From assembly GCF_040819555.1 (NCBI RefSeq), contig NZ_CP161920.1:2975001-3039000 (forward strand): 64,000 nt of DNA, written 5' to 3'. Position numbers and translations under genes: made by a program. Shown one piece after another: positions 18,024-26,799 of this stretch (positions are counted from its first letter, which is position 1; every line of letters starts with the position of its first letter). Below the pieces are notes generated by a model, which ran no database searches, was not told the DNA's origin, and saw only the letters and a list, made by a program, of their open reading frames with translations. This stretch comes from Nitratireductor sp. GISD-1A_MAKvit. Lineage in GTDB: Bacteria > Pseudomonadota > Alphaproteobacteria > Rhizobiales > Rhizobiaceae.

Positions 18024-19668
18024 AGCCGATTTCGTCATCATCGGGTCTGGCTCCGCCGGTGCCGCGCTCGCCTACCGGCTGTCGGAAGACGGAAAAAATT
18101 CCGTCATCGTGATCGAGTATGGCGGCAGCGATTTCGGCCCCTTCATCCAGATGCCTGCCGCCCTCTCCTTTCCCATGAACATGGCGCGCTATGACTGGGG
18201 CTTTCAGAGCGAACCGGAGCCGCATCTGGGTGGGCGCGTTCTTGCCACGCCACGCGGCAAGGTAATCGGCGGGTCATCCTCCATCAACGGCATGGTGTAT
18301 GTGCGCGGGCATACGCGCGACTTCGACCACTGGGCCGATGAGGGCGCGACCGGCTGGGCCCATGCCGACGTCCTTCCCTATTTCAAGCGCATGGAGACGA
18401 TGGCCGATGGCGAGGCCGGCTGGCGCGGCACCGAAGGCCCGCTACATGTCCGCAAGGGGCCGCGCGACAACCCGCTCTTCTCGGCCTTCATCGAAGCCGG
18501 TCGCGAGGCAGGCTTCGAGACCACGGAAGACTACAACGGCTCGAAGCAGGAAGGGTTTGGCGCACTTCAACAGACGATCCACAAGGGCCGGCGCTGGTCC
18601 ACCGCCAATGCCTATCTGAAGCCCGCGCTCAAACGGAACAATGTGAGTCTCGTCAATGGCTTCGCCCGGCGAATTGTCATGGAGAATCAACGCGCCATCG
18701 GCGTCGAGATTGAAGCTCACAAAAAGATTCAGGTTGTTAAAGCACGACGTGAGGTCATTGTCGCAGCTTCCTCGATCAATTCACCAAAGCTCCTGATGCT
18801 TTCGGGCATCGGCCCGGCAGAGCATCTGCGCGAAAACGGCATCGATGTGGTAGCGGATCGCCCCGGCGTCGGCTCCAATCTGCAGGACCATCTGGAACTC
18901 TATATCCAGCAGGAATCACTTAAGCCGATCACGCTCTACTCAAAGCTCAATCTTCTTTCCAAAGGGTTGATAGGCGCGCAATGGCTGTTCCTGAAATCGG
19001 GTCTAGGCACCTCCAACCATTTCGAGGCCGGCGCCTTCGTGCGCTCCGCTGCCGGGGTCGATTATCCCGACATCCAGTTCCACTTCCTGCCCGTCGCCAT
19101 CCGCTATGACGGCAAGGCGGCAGCAAAGTGTCATGGCTTTCAGGCCCATGTCGGACCGATGCGGTCGAAGTCGCGCGGCACGGTCCGCCTTCGATCTGGC
19201 GATGTGTGGGATAAACCGGAAATCCGCTTCAACTACATGTCCCACCCGGACGACTGGCGCGATTTCCGTCACTCCATTCGCCTCACCCGCGAGATCTTCT
19301 CGCAGGATGCCTTCACGCCCTATCGGGGCCGCGAGATCTCCCCGGGCGAGGATGTTCAAAGCGACGAGGAGCTGGACGCCTTCATCCGCGAACACGCCGA
19401 AAGCGCCTATCACCCCTGCGGCACCTGCCGGATGGGATCGGCAGATATCACCATGAGCGTGGTGGATTCCGAATGCCGGGTGATTGGCGTGGAAGGCCTT
19501 CGGGTCGCAGATTCGTCAATTTTCCCCCGCATCACCAATGGCAATCTGAACGGCCCGTCAATCATGGTCGGCGAGAAGGCAGCCGACCACATCCTTGGTC
19601 GCGCGCCACTCAGCCCGTCCAATCAGGAGCCCTGGATCAACCCGCGCTGGCGGGAAGCCGACCGTTAG
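18016..19668 (+). CDS. betA: Choline dehydrogenase
   Basis: A 550-residue FAD-dependent GMC oxidoreductase that oxidises choline to betaine aldehyde, membrane-associated and coupled to the respiratory chain. The dinucleotide motif [14 protein letters not shown] is at residues 5-18; GMC signatures [18 protein letters not shown] and [21 protein letters not shown] follow. The C-terminal catalytic region shows [13 protein letters not shown] and the Asn-containing [15 protein letters not shown]. The start at 18016 lies inside the end of betI. It works with BetB to make the osmoprotectant glycine betaine. Confidence 0.95.
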   Translation: MHEADFVIIGSGSAGAALAYRLSEDGKNSVIVIEYGGSDFGPFIQMPAALSFPMNMARYDWGFQSEPEPHLGGRVLATPRGKVIGGSSSINGMVYVRGHTRDFDHWADEGATGWAHADVLPYFKRMETMADGEAGWRGTEGPLHVRKGPRDNPLFSAFIEAGREAGFETTEDYNGSKQEGFGALQQTIHKGRRWSTANAYLKPALKRNNVSLVNGFARRIVMENQRAIGVEIEAHKKIQVVKARREVIVAASSINSPKLLMLSGIGPAEHLRENGIDVVADRPGVGSNLQDHLELYIQQESLKPITLYSKLNLLSKGLIGAQWLFLKSGLGTSNHFEAGAFVRSAAGVDYPDIQFHFLPVAIRYDGKAAAKCHGFQAHVGPMRSKSRGTVRLRSGDVWDKPEIRFNYMSHPDDWRDFRHSIRLTREIFSQDAFTPYRGREISPGEDVQSDEELDAFIREHAESAYHPCGTCRMGSADITMSVVDSECRVIGVEGLRVADSSIFPRITNGNLNGPSIMVGEKAADHILGRAPLSPSNQEPWINPRWREADR

Positions 19669-19747
19669 AGAAACCCATGCGGAAAAATTGAATGGATCGG
19701 GAAAGCGTTTCCATGAAACGATAGCCCTTCCGAAAGCTGGAGAATTC

Positions 19748-21212
19748 ATGCGCGCGCAGCCCAAAGCATCACACTATATCAATGGCCGCCATGTTGAAGA
19801 CGAACAGGGCGCGGTGATCGAGGTGGTCTATCCCGCCACCGGCGAGATCATCGCCCGCGTCCATTCGGCCACTTCCAACATCATCGAACTCGCCGTCGAG
19901 GCGGCCCGCGCCGCCCAGCCCGCCTGGGCAAAGCTGAAGCCGGTCGAGCGTGGCCGCATCCTGCGCCGGGCGGCAGATCTCCTGCTTGAGCACAATGAAG
20001 AACTGGCAAAGCTTGAAACGCTGAACACCGGCAAGGCGCTGCAGGAAACCCTTGTCGCCGACGCGCCTTCCGCTGCGGAGGCGCTCGAATTCTTCGGCGG
20101 TGCCGTCGCCGCCTTCAATGGCGAGCAGGTCGAGCTAGGCGGATCCTTCGGCTATACGCGCCGTGAGCCACTCGGGGTTTGTGTCGGCATCGGCGCTTGG
20201 AACTATCCGATCCAAATTGCAGGCTGGAAGTCCGGCCCTGCGCTCGCCATGGGCAACGCCATGGTGTTCAAGCCGTCCGAGGTGACCCCGCTTTCAGCCC
20301 TCAGGCTTGCCGAAATTTTCACCGAGGCGGGCCCTGCCCGATGGTCTCTTCAACGTGGTGCAGGGACTGGGCGATGTCGGCGCAGCGCTTGTGGCCCATC
20401 CGGAAGTCGCAAAGGTCTCTCTCACCGGCTCGGTCGAGACCGGCAGGAAGGTGCAGGCGCTTGCCGGCGGCGAGATGAAGCCGGCCACGATGGAGCTTGG
20501 CGGCAAGTCACCGCTGATCGTGTTCGATGATGCCGACCTGGAAAACGCCATTGGCGGGGCCATGCTCGGCAATTTCTATTCCACTGGCCAGATTTGCTCC
20601 AACGGCACACGCGTTTTCGTCCAGAAGGGCATCCATGAACGTTTCCTGTCTCGCCTGACCGAGCGCACCAGCGCCATTCGTCTGGGCGACCCCCTCGATC
20701 CCGAAACCCATCTCGGCCCGCTCGTCAGCAAGGCGCAGTATGACAAGGTGCTGCGCTATATCGAGATCGGCCGCGAGGACGGCGCAACCCTGCACCATGG
20801 CGGTGGCGCGCCACGGCTTCAGGGCCTTGAAGACGGTTTTTATGTCGAACCGACCATCTTCACCGGTGTCACCGACCGGATGCGCATTGCCCGCGAGGAG
20901 ATTTTCGGCCCGGTCATGAGCATCCTGACGTTCGACGACGAGGACGAGGTGGTCGAGCGCGCCAATGACACGCCTTTTGGCCTTGCAGCCGGCGTCTTCA
21001 CGAGAGATATCGCCCGCGCCCACCGCGTGATCGGGGCGCTGAAAGCCGGCACCTGCTGGATCAACACCTACAATCTCACGCCGGTGGAACTGCCCTTCGG
21101 CGGCGTGAAGCAGTCCGGCTTCGGGCGCGAAAACGCCATGGCGGCACTCGCCCATTATTCACAGGTCAAATCCGTCTATGTGGAAATGGGAGACGTGGAA
21201 AGCCCATATTGA
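19748..21212 (+). CDS. betB: Betaine-aldehyde dehydrogenase, +1 frameshift
   Basis: An NAD-dependent aldehyde dehydrogenase that completes choline-to-betaine oxidation. The first half, from ATG 19748 (ggag upstream), contains [21 protein letters not shown]. The second half, in the next frame, contains the catalytic glutamate block [16 protein letters not shown], the cysteine block [16 protein letters not shown] and the C-terminal [14 protein letters not shown]. The frame breaks at GGGCCCTG (20329-20336). Deleting one C gives [14 protein letters not shown] and a normal 487-residue enzyme. All catalytic residues are intact, and the same GGCCCT signature marks other frameshifts in the window, so a sequence error is likelier than real inactivation. 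Confidence 0.85.
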
Positions 21213-21225
21213 TGACGGTTTGATC

Positions 21226-21254
21226 TTGCGCAGAAGAAAGACGGCAGCTATAAG
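21226..21254 (+). promoter_or_regulatory. Sigma70-type promoter of tRNA-Pro
   Basis: TTGCGC (21226-21231), a 17-bp spacer and TATAAG (21249-21254) place the start of transcription near 21262, about 8 bp before the mature tRNA 5' end. Confidence 0.55.
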
Positions 21255-21269
21255 CCCGCCGTCTGGTCA

Positions 21270-21346
21270 CGGAGTGTAGCGCAGCCTGGTAGCGCACCTC
21301 GTTCGGGACGAGGGGGTCGCAGGTTCAAATCCTGCCACTCCGACCA
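21270..21346 (+). tRNA. tRNA-Pro (anticodon CGG)
   Basis: A 77-nt cloverleaf. The acceptor stem is CGGAGTG paired with CACTCCG, followed by A and an encoded CCA. The D arm begins TAGCGCAGCCTGGTAGCGCA. The anticodon loop is TTCGGGA on the stem CCTCG/CGAGG, giving CGG. The T arm contains GGTTCAAATCC. Confidence 0.97.
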
Positions 21347-21735
21347 GTTTCTCAAATGTACAGCCCGGTAATGTGGCCACATCCTGCTTCCTGTGTTTCA
21401 GGATGCTATCGGGTTTGGCTTTCAGTCGGCGTCAATCATCTGAACGGGCATTTTTCACGCTTCATCCGCTTGTCGCACTGCATCGCAGCGCGTGCCTGCG
21501 CATGGAATGGCCGCGCCGGCCTCCGACCGCCCGGCAGGAATGGATCGCAAAGGCGCCCCCCTCCACGTCTTGATCGAAATGGGTGCCTTGCGCTCGACCG
21601 GTGTCGGGCATCGGCGCACTGGCCGGCCGCTTGACCGCGTGGCAACGAGCCGGCAAAGTCGGGCTTCACAAACTCGTGATCAACAGGCTTCCTCTCATCC
21701 AGAACATACCAGAGGGACATTACCCGGAGACAGTC
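21347..21735. other. Intergenic region without a recognised gene
   Basis: Between tRNA-Pro and the pruR-like gene, 389 bases show no convincing reading frame. The only structure seen is a 7-bp hairpin (CATCCTG 21380-21386 with CAGGATG 21399-21405) without a T tract. Confidence 0.5.
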
Positions 21736-22282
21736 ATGCGTGGATATCTGGTTGCAGCGTTAATCGCCACTTCACTTGTTTTTTCAGCGCCCGGCGCAAG
21801 CCATGCCGAGGGAACAATGCTCACCATCAGCGGATCGGTTGAGAAAACCAATCGCGATGCGTTCGATCCATTCTTTGACGGTTTCTTTCACTTCCACGAC
21901 AAGACTTTCGACCGGGCCCTACAGCCTGAACTGGGACGCGCTGGCCGCCCTGCCCCAGAAAACCATCAAGGTGAATGCGGATACCGAAGACTGGCCGCGC
22001 ACGCTGACGATGGAAGGGCCGCTGCTTGATGACGTACTGGATCTGGCAGGCGTATCGGGCGACACGTTGACACTCTACGCCCTCGACGGATTCGGTCTGA
22101 CCATGGACGCTGAAAAGCGTGCTTCCCGGGAGTGGGTTCTGGCCATGAAGCTCGATGGCAAGCCGCTGGGTCTCGGCGGGTTTGGCCCGCTCTGGCTGGT
22201 CTACGACACCAATGGGGAGAAGGTGCCGGAGGAAGAGGAGCGCAGCTGGGTCTGGTCGGTCTTCCACATCGAGGCGGAGTAA
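21736..22282 (+). CDS. PruR-like periplasmic pterin-binding protein (SUOX/YedY fold), +1 frameshift
   Basis: The restored protein is 181 residues, with a signal peptide (MRGYLVAALIATSLVFSAPGASHA). The fold blocks W(P)RTLTMEGPLLDDVLDLAGV, LYALDGFG and GGFGPLWLVYD resemble small proteins of the sulfite oxidase/YedY domain class. It contains no cysteine, so the usual molybdenum ligand is missing and redox catalysis is unlikely. In Agrobacterium tumefaciens the comparable PruR binds pterins in the periplasm and controls a diguanylate cyclase/phosphodiesterase. Two GGDEF genes follow here. The frame breaks at GGGCCCTA (21914-21921); deleting one C joins DRA to YSLNWDALAALP. Assignment to PruR is by resemblance. 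Confidence 0.65.
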
Positions 22283-22321
22283 CCCTGCCACCTCCGTCGG
22301 CACGGGCCCGTCAGGCATGCA

Positions 22322-23080
22322 TCACGCCACAAACTCAAGCGGTTGCTGGTGCATCACGCAGTCGCGCCCGTGCTGTTTGGCCTTGTAAAGAAGCATGTCC
22401 GCCTCGTTGATAACCGCATCGAGCGACTGACCGGGTTGATGCATTGCAATTCCGATGCTCACCGTGGTCGATACAGTCTGCGCCTGGACATTAGACCCCA
22501 CAAGGCGACAGCTCAGCGCAATCCGCTCAGAGATCAGCCGTGCCAGCGGCAGAGCAGCACCGGGCATGAAAACGGCAAACTCTTCTCCGCCCATGCGCGC
22601 GGCGATGTCTTCACCGCGAACACTCTGCTTTATGGCTTCGGCCATGAGCCTGAGAACGCGATCTCCCTCCGCATGGCCGAACCGGTCGTTGATCTGTTTG
22701 AAATGATCCACATCGATGAACAGAACGGCCCCCGCCGAAGAACTGCCACTGTCAATCAATTCACTGACAATCCGCATGAAATCCCTGCGGTTGCGGAGCC
22801 CGGTAAGAAAGTCAGTGGTGGCAGCCATGTCCAGCTCTTTCGCCAGTTTCGCAACCACCGCGGTCTTGGTCAAAAAGAGGTAGGAAATGGGATAGGCGAC
22901 CGTGATCGTGATGACGGCCGTCAGCACAAGATCGAGCAGAAGCCGCTCCGTAAAGAACACGGAATACAACACGAGCGTCAAAGCATCCGCTGCCACCACG
23001 CACATCAGCGTCACGCAGGAGGCCTGCTGCCAGATGCGCATGGCATCAAACCTGTCGAATATCGTCTGTAGCCAGCTCAT
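22322..23080 (-). CDS. Membrane diguanylate cyclase (GGDEF)
   Basis: A 252-residue protein. Two hydrophobic helices (about residues 20-40 and 48-71), joined by only a few residues, anchor a cytoplasmic GGDEF domain (about 85-245) that would make cyclic di-GMP from two GTP. The active site reads GGEEF and is intact. The inhibitory I-site RxxD is present as RGED exactly five residues before it, so product inhibition is expected. There is no large sensor domain; input may come through the membrane helices. It converges with the pruR-like gene, 39 bp apart. Confidence 0.88.
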   Translation of the reverse strand: MSWLQTIFDRFDAMRIWQQASCVTLMCVVAADALTLVLYSVFFTERLLLDLVLTAVITITVAYPISYLFLTKTAVVAKLAKELDMAATTDFLTGLRNRRDFMRIVSELIDSGSSSAGAVLFIDVDHFKQINDRFGHAEGDRVLRLMAEAIKQSVRGEDIAARMGGEEFAVFMPGAALPLARLISERIALSCRLVGSNVQAQTVSTTVSIGIAMHQPGQSLDAVINEADMLLYKAKQHGRDCVMHQQPLEFVA

Positions 23081-23357
23081 CTCGTTTTCCCGCCCTGAGG
23101 CGGAACAACTATCTTGGCTCCCGTAAACACCGGGTTACCTTGCGGAAGGCTTCGCCCCCGCTTGCGAAAAAGCGTTTGTTCCTGGCGGTGTTTTTCCGCC
23201 TAGGGTTTTCCCCAGAGCGTATGGAAATCGCAATCACGCTCTTGGGAGAAGCCAGGCTGCTTGCTATCGTGGCCAGCATGGTCGTGAAGGTGGTTGGCAG
23301 CCGCATCCTGAAATTGCAGCGTTCCCCCTTGGACCAGACCGTGCGAAGGAGGCACCA

Positions 23358-23852
23358 TTGGGCACCACGGATATGGCTACCGGGCTGTTGAACAGACGGG
23401 TTTTTGATAAATTGGGGCCGGAACTCGCAGCCGCGATGAGCTGGGCGGGGCAGCCCTGCTCGATGGCTCTCATCGACATCGATGCGTTTGATCAGGTGCT
23501 TGCAGCATATGGCCACCGTGCCGGTGAAGAAGCGTTGCGGCATGTGGCTGGCGTCGTTCAGTCTTCCGTGCGGCAGACGGACATGGTGGCCAGTTTCGGC
23601 GGACAGGCCATCGCGCTTGTTTTGCCCGCTTACGATGCCGAGCGTGCATTCGGTCTGGCCGAGCGCATCCAAAATGCCGTCGCCCAATCCCCCTTCCAGT
23701 ACGAGGGAACAGAGATAAAGCTGACCATCAGCGTGGGGTTGCGCACGCCCTTGTCAGACAAGGAAAGCTTCTGGATTGCGCTCGATCAGGCCGGCGATGC
23801 GCTCAACCGCGCCAAATCGACCGGGCGCAATCGTCTGGAAGTGGCGGTGTGA
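23358..23852 (+). CDS. Degenerate GGDEF-domain protein, I-site retained
   Basis: A 164-residue stand-alone GGDEF fold (TGLLNRRVF at the start, ALIDIDAFDQVLAAYGH, SVGLRT and the C-terminal ALNRAKSTGRN). The catalytic motif reads GGQAI instead of GGDEF/GGEEF, so cyclase activity is unlikely. The inhibitory-site motif RQTD is kept exactly five residues before it, so cyclic di-GMP binding is possible. The start is probably TTG 23358, because aggagg lies six bases upstream; ATG 23373 is the alternative. It has no membrane helix. It may be a cyclic di-GMP effector that senses the product of the neighbouring cyclase. Confidence 0.75.
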   Translation: MGTTDMATGLLNRRVFDKLGPELAAAMSWAGQPCSMALIDIDAFDQVLAAYGHRAGEEALRHVAGVVQSSVRQTDMVASFGGQAIALVLPAYDAERAFGLAERIQNAVAQSPFQYEGTEIKLTISVGLRTPLSDKESFWIALDQAGDALNRAKSTGRNRLEVAV

Positions 23853-23988
23853 AGCCTGCGGGGAGTTGTATGTTTTTTGGGCACCGTGCCTGAACGAGCG
23901 GCAAGATCAGCCTCCAGAAAACCGGCCTCTGCGAAGCAGAGACATGCAAAGTGCTTCAATTACCTGAAAAATCCGGGTTCCCCATGTT

Positions 23989-24004
23989 TGGCACGGTTCA
24001 TGCT
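23989..24004 (+). promoter_or_regulatory. Sigma54 (RpoN) -24/-12 promoter
   Basis: TGGCACG-GTTC-ATGCT (preceded by T at 23988) differs from the consensus TGGCACR-N4-TTGCW at one position. The invariant GG (23990-23991) and GC (24002-24003) are correctly spaced. Transcription would start near 24015, in a gene-free region. Confidence 0.65.
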
Positions 24005-24014
24005 TTCATATCAA

Positions 24015-24112
24015 TGAGCCCGGAGGGGACTCGCCTGAAAGCGTCGTAAGAACGCCAGGTTGGCCGCCAGACTGACTGCACCTGTTTCCGGGGCGGTCGT
24101 CTGGCGGTTTTT
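24015..24112 (+). ncRNA. Candidate RpoN-dependent small RNA
   Basis: A sigma54 promoter points at this stretch and a strong rho-independent terminator closes it, predicting a transcript of about 98 nt. The only frame is an 11-codon one at the very 5' end (ATG 24014). Internal structure includes a small GCGT/ACGC hairpin (24041-24055) and the terminator stem. No family was recognised. It lies between the degenerate GGDEF gene (162 bp upstream) and the imu cassette. Confidence 0.4.
24064..24112 (+). terminator. Rho-independent terminator
   Basis: CCGCCAGAC (24064-24072) pairs perfectly with GTCTGGCGG (24099-24107), followed by TTTTT. The 26-nt loop is unusually large. It separates the upstream transcript from the LexA-controlled imu operon. 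Confidence 0.7.
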
Positions 24113-24158
24113 CATTTCCCCATATTGTTCTCCTTCGGGGTGATGGAACAATTGATTT

Positions 24159-24173
24159 GTTCCCTCTTTGTTC
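24159..24173 (+). promoter_or_regulatory. LexA (SOS) box of the imuA-imuB-dnaE2 operon
   Basis: GTTC-CCTCTTT-GTTC matches the alphaproteobacterial LexA direct repeat GTTC-N7-GTTC exactly. A second symmetric element, GGAACA-N7-TGTTCC (24145-24163), overlaps it. The box lies about 240 bp before imuA, so the mRNA would have a long leader. Confidence 0.75.
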
Positions 24174-24413
24174 GTATTGTGAGGATATGCAATACGCTCC
24201 GTCCCTTTTGCCTTTCCACCGAGCGGCAAGCCCTCACCAGGGTTTGCTGGAAGTTTTTCTGCACGTGCCAATCGGCACCAGAGTCAGGGCAGGAAAAACG
24301 AATCCGATCAAATTCCTGGAAGCGAAAGCTGAGAGTTTGAGTCAGAGCCGGCCGGTGCCGCAGGCTGGCCCGGCAGCGGCCGCGTCTTCCTGTTTGCGTT
24401 CGGAGGCTGCATT

Positions 24414-25322
24414 ATGAATATCCCTGTCGAGATGGAGCCGTGGCCAGAGACTGCGGAGCCTGAGCCCCGCCCGATCCAGCCCGAGAGCAAGGAGAAACTT
24501 GCCCTCACAGCCCCGGAAAAAAGAGGCCGGGTTATTGATGCATTGCGCAGTCGCATTGCCCCCCAGGAAAGGTTTGCTTCGGCGCCTCGTCCCACTCTTC
24601 CGCTCGGACCGGAGGCTCTTGACAGCGCCCTGCCCGGTCATGGCCTCAGGACCGGCGCGCTGCATGAAATCCTGCCGGCCGGCCATGGCGATTTTGCTGC
24701 CGGCATCGGTTTCGGCATCTGTCTTCTGGCCCGTCTTCTGCGCCAGCGATCAGGATCTGTACTGTGGGTGGCTCCCGCACATCTTTCCAGCCGTGAGGGC
24801 GCTCTTTACCCGCCCGGGCTTGCAGCTCTCGGCTTCGACCCGAACCGTCTGATCCGAATCGAGGCGCGCAAGCCGATCGATGTGCTTTGGGCGCTTGAAG
24901 AAGGGCTTTCCCATGCCCCTCTTGCTGCTGTCGCCGGTCTGTTGCCGGACAATGCCCGCGCCTATGATTTTGCGGCCAGCCGCCGCCTTGGCCTGCGGGC
25001 GTCGCGCCATGGCGTCACGGCCTTCCTGATGCGCGGCCGACAGGCCAGCGTCGAAAACACCGCCGCCGAAACGCGCTGGTCCGTCGGTTCGTTGCCAAGC
25101 CGCAGGCACCATGCCGGTCAGGCAGGACCGGGCGCGCCGTGCTGGCGGCTTCAGCTTCTCAAATGCAGGCAGGGCCTCTCCCGTCGTTTATCGCAACACT
25201 GGGATGTGGAGTGGGATCATGAAACACTTTCTTTCCGTCTTCCTGCCCCGCTGGCCGATCGAGCGCCGGAGCGCACGTCCTGGCGACCCGATGTCCACCA
25301 GGCATGGGCAGAAGCTTCGTGA
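24414..25322 (+). CDS. imuA: ImuA, mutagenesis cassette protein
   Basis: A 302-residue RecA/SulA-like protein of the SOS mutagenesis cassette. Residues from about 38 onward match ImuA: RVIDALRSRI, then the PLGPEALDSALPGHGLRTGALHEI block, followed by a RecA-like core (GSVLWVAPA, WALEEGLSHAPLAAVAGLL). No Walker A motif is evident. It is thought to assist assembly of ImuB and DnaE2 for translesion synthesis. ATG 24414 follows ggagg. The 3' end overlaps imuB by 104 bases. Expression is probably SOS-induced through the upstream LexA box. Confidence 0.85.
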   Translation: MNIPVEMEPWPETAEPEPRPIQPESKEKLALTAPEKRGRVIDALRSRIAPQERFASAPRPTLPLGPEALDSALPGHGLRTGALHEILPAGHGDFAAGIGFGICLLARLLRQRSGSVLWVAPAHLSSREGALYPPGLAALGFDPNRLIRIEARKPIDVLWALEEGLSHAPLAAVAGLLPDNARAYDFAASRRLGLRASRHGVTAFLMRGRQASVENTAAETRWSVGSLPSRRHHAGQAGPGAPCWRLQLLKCRQGLSRRLSQHWDVEWDHETLSFRLPAPLADRAPERTSWRPDVHQAWAEAS

Positions 25323-26799
25323 TGATGAACCGCTGGTTCTCGTCACCACCACGGAGAGCGGACAACGCATCACCGCTCTCAACCGGCCAGCTAAGGCGCT
25401 CGGCTTTTCACCAGGCATGGCGCTGGCGGATGCGCGCGCCATTCACCCCGCCCTCCGGGTCGCCCATGCAGACCTTCCCGGCGATGAGCGCGCCCTCATC
25501 CGGCTTGCGCTCTGGTGTCAGTGTTTCTCGCCCTTCACGCGGCCCGACTTCCCCGACGGGGTGAGCCTCGACATCACCGGCTGCGCCCATCTTTTCGGCG
25601 GTGAGGCCGCACTGATGGACACGCTGACGCAAAAACTTGGCGGCTTCGGGCTCACGGCACGGCTGGCACTGGCGCCCACCATTGGCGGTGCATGGGCGCT
25701 CGCCCGTCACGCGGCGGACAAAAAGCTTATCGCTTCGCGCAAAACGCTTTCCAGGCATATGGCACCCCTGCCTGTCAGCGCCCTGCGACTGGAACAGAGC
25801 ACCGTCGAAGCCATGGAGAAACTGGGGCTGAAACATGTCGGCGACCTGATCGGCAGACCGCGCGCGCCGCTTGTCGCCCGTTTCGGACCACTTGCCCTGC
25901 GGCGGCTGGACGAAGCCCTTGGTCACGAAGAGGAGAGCTTTCGACCGCTCACCCCGCCCCATCTCCATGTCGCGCACGCCCGTTTTGCCGAGCCCATCGC
26001 CACGCCGGAAGCAATCGAAATCGCCATTGGGCATCTCGCGCGCGACCTGTGCGCAAAGATGGAAACGGCCGGCAAGGGCGCGCGACGGCTGGAATTGCGC
26101 CTGTTCCGCGTCGATGGCTGGTTCGAGGCTCTGCCGCTTGCCACCAGCACGGCCACGCGCGATGCCAGGCATCTTGCCCGTCTGCTTTGCGAGCGTCTCG
26201 ACCGCATCACCGATCGGGCGGGGTTCGGTTTCGAGGCGGCAAGTCTCACCGCCTTTACCGTGGAAAACCTCGCCATGCGGCAGGAAGACCTGGGCGAGGA
26301 CCCCGGCGCCGCCCGCGATGGCGATTTCGCCCCTCTTCTCGACAGGCTCGTCAACCGGTTCGGCGCGCGCAACGTCACCCGCTCCGCCCCTTGTGCCAGC
26401 TATCTGCCCGAGCGTGCCGCTCACTCCGTCTCCGTGCTCAAACGGGTGCAGGAGCATGACTGGCAGGCCCAGCTGCGACACATCCAGGATGGAGCCGCCT
26501 TTGCCAGACCACTCTTTCTCTTGTCTGTTCCCGAGCCCGTAACCACGCTTGCCAGCGTTCCCGACGGCCCCCCCACCCGGTTTGAGTGGCGGCGCGTGGC
26601 GCATCGCGTGACCCGCGCCGAAGGGCCGGAGCGCATCGCGCCCGAATGGTGGCGTGCTCCCTTCGGCGCCAGCCGCAAGACACGCGATTATTTCCGTGTC
26701 GAGGATGATGCCGGTCGCCGCTTCTGGCTGTTTCGCGAAGGGCTTTACGAACGCGATGAGGAGCCCCCCCGCTGGTTCCTTCACGGGGTTTTTGCATGA
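25219..26799 (+). CDS. imuB: ImuB, Y-family polymerase-like mutagenesis protein
   Basis: A 526-residue Y-family relative without catalytic function. The N terminus reads FLSVFLPRWPIERR where active polymerases have an Asp-containing D-x-D-x-F-F motif, and the second acidic site reads SLDITGCAHLF. ImuB instead acts as a scaffold that binds the beta clamp and recruits DnaE2. Thumb and little-finger regions (MEKLGLKHVGDLIGRPRAPLVARFG, LELRLFRVDGW) are recognisable. ATG 25219 is supported by homology with FLPRWP-starting proteins; it begins inside imuA. The stop overlaps the dnaE2 start by 4 bases. Confidence 0.9.
   Translation: MKHFLSVFLPRWPIERRSARPGDPMSTRHGQKLRDDEPLVLVTTTESGQRITALNRPAKALGFSPGMALADARAIHPALRVAHADLPGDERALIRLALWCQCFSPFTRPDFPDGVSLDITGCAHLFGGEAALMDTLTQKLGGFGLTARLALAPTIGGAWALARHAADKKLIASRKTLSRHMAPLPVSALRLEQSTVEAMEKLGLKHVGDLIGRPRAPLVARFGPLALRRLDEALGHEEESFRPLTPPHLHVAHARFAEPIATPEAIEIAIGHLARDLCAKMETAGKGARRLELRLFRVDGWFEALPLATSTATRDARHLARLLCERLDRITDRAGFGFEAASLTAFTVENLAMRQEDLGEDPGAARDGDFAPLLDRLVNRFGARNVTRSAPCASYLPERAAHSVSVLKRVQEHDWQAQLRHIQDGAAFARPLFLLSVPEPVTTLASVPDGPPTRFEWRRVAHRVTRAEGPERIAPEWWRAPFGASRKTRDYFRVEDDAGRRFWLFREGLYERDEEPPRWFLHGVFA

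Noticed and set aside
24187..24417. A 76-codon frame just after the LexA box, overlapping the imuA start
   Set aside because: Third codon positions are far less GC-rich than in neighbouring genes, the ribosome site is too close to the ATG, and no family was recognised.
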